From assembly GCA_030248215.1 (NCBI GenBank), contig JASANG010003458.1:1-64000 (forward strand): 64,000 nucleotides of DNA. Reading direction: 5' to 3'. This stretch comes from Enoplolaimus lenunculus. Its lineage: Eukaryota > Nematoda > Enoplea > Enoplida > Thoracostomopsidae. Position numbers and translations under genes: made by a program. Position 1 is the stretch's first letter. Each line of letters starts with the position of its first letter. A model generated the notes under the pieces. That model was not told the DNA's origin. It searched no databases and worked only from the letters and a program-made list of their open reading frames with translations. Below are positions 63,576 to 64,000 of the stretch, in pieces.

Positions 63576-64000
63576 TTGATTTCTTGGTGTTGGTATAAAA
63601 ATCTCAGAAAACATGGGTTTAATACATGAACCCACCCCCCGGTAAAACGCGTTTGCATTTTCTTGAACGAACCGAGCGAAAATCCAAATGCAATTTTAAT
63701 AATTTATACGAGTCGACATTTACATACTTTTATGTGATTCAAAAGTTGCTGGCTGCATGAACGGGTCGGGTCTTCCAGCCCCCCCAGGTCCATGTTCCAC
63801 TGTGTGTAAACTGTTTCAACTGTTCTTGGTCCTGTTGAACTCTCAACGTATATTATTTATTATCTCGTAACAGGTTCTACTTGTATACAGGTTCCAATTG
63901 TGACGTAACTTTCTGTACGAACCTGAATATGTAATGTCACCAACAGGTAATAGGTACCATAGCTATTTCTGAATATACCCCAACACTGTTGACAGTTACC

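Larger units (their letters stand above)
59109..64000. other. Repeat-filled region to the window end
   Basis: No gene seen. Contains a CpG-rich repeat (59165-59375), a 33-bp tandem repeat, an AAC/AAT array, and families A, B, C and F. Stretches 61355-61740, 62165-62835, 63000-63370 and 63580-64000 hold no recognised feature. Confidence 0.55.

Overview
The window is AT-rich animal (metazoan) nuclear DNA: genes are split by GT-AG introns, proteins match animal families, and most of the length is short non-autonomous transposable elements, satellites and microsatellites. I cannot place it to phylum. 3' splice acceptors lie close upstream of several start codons, which would fit a lineage with spliced-leader trans-splicing (tunicates are one), but this is an inference. 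No virus-like element was recognised.

Layout. 1.57-12.0 kb (+): an 8-exon gene for a secreted protein with ADAMTS-type ancillary domains (disintegrin-like, thrombospondin type-1, cysteine-rich) and PAN/apple-like modules, but no visible protease domain. 12.5-13.3 kb (-): the 3' end of a LINE. 14.5-18.9 kb (-): a 7-exon SUGT1 (SGT1) homologue with CS and SGS domains and no TPR. 20.7-32.1 kb (+): an 8-exon SPRTN (Spartan) DNA-protein-crosslink protease with HEMIH active site, SHP box, a PIP-like motif and two zinc fingers; its introns hold a 427-bp tandem SINE-like array, nested elements and a possible 59-codon gene. 37.4-37.7 kb (-): a one-exon SMIM4/UQCC5-like gene. 58.4-59.1 kb (+): a small secreted-protein locus. 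The rest, mainly 38-58 kb and 59-64 kb, is repeats.

SUGT1 and SPRTN are head to head about 1.8 kb apart, so they may share regulatory DNA. Both meet general protein-quality machinery (SGT1 with HSP90; SPRTN with p97/VCP, PCNA and ubiquitin), and SMIM4 acts in mitochondrial complex III assembly. These are unrelated housekeeping neighbours, not an operon.

The most unusual aspect is the repeat ecology. At least ten families of 150-900 bp elements with terminal inverted repeats recur, and the interior of most is built from one reiterated short word (CTTAGG, GAGTTGA, GAGTCGAATTTGACTC, GATGCC, CCGGAGG, GGAATTCC). Nested insertions with clean target-site duplications give relative ages. One family (C) occurs in at least five of the seven introns of the secreted-protein gene but is absent from the SUGT1-SPRTN-SMIM4 block (about 14-39 kb).
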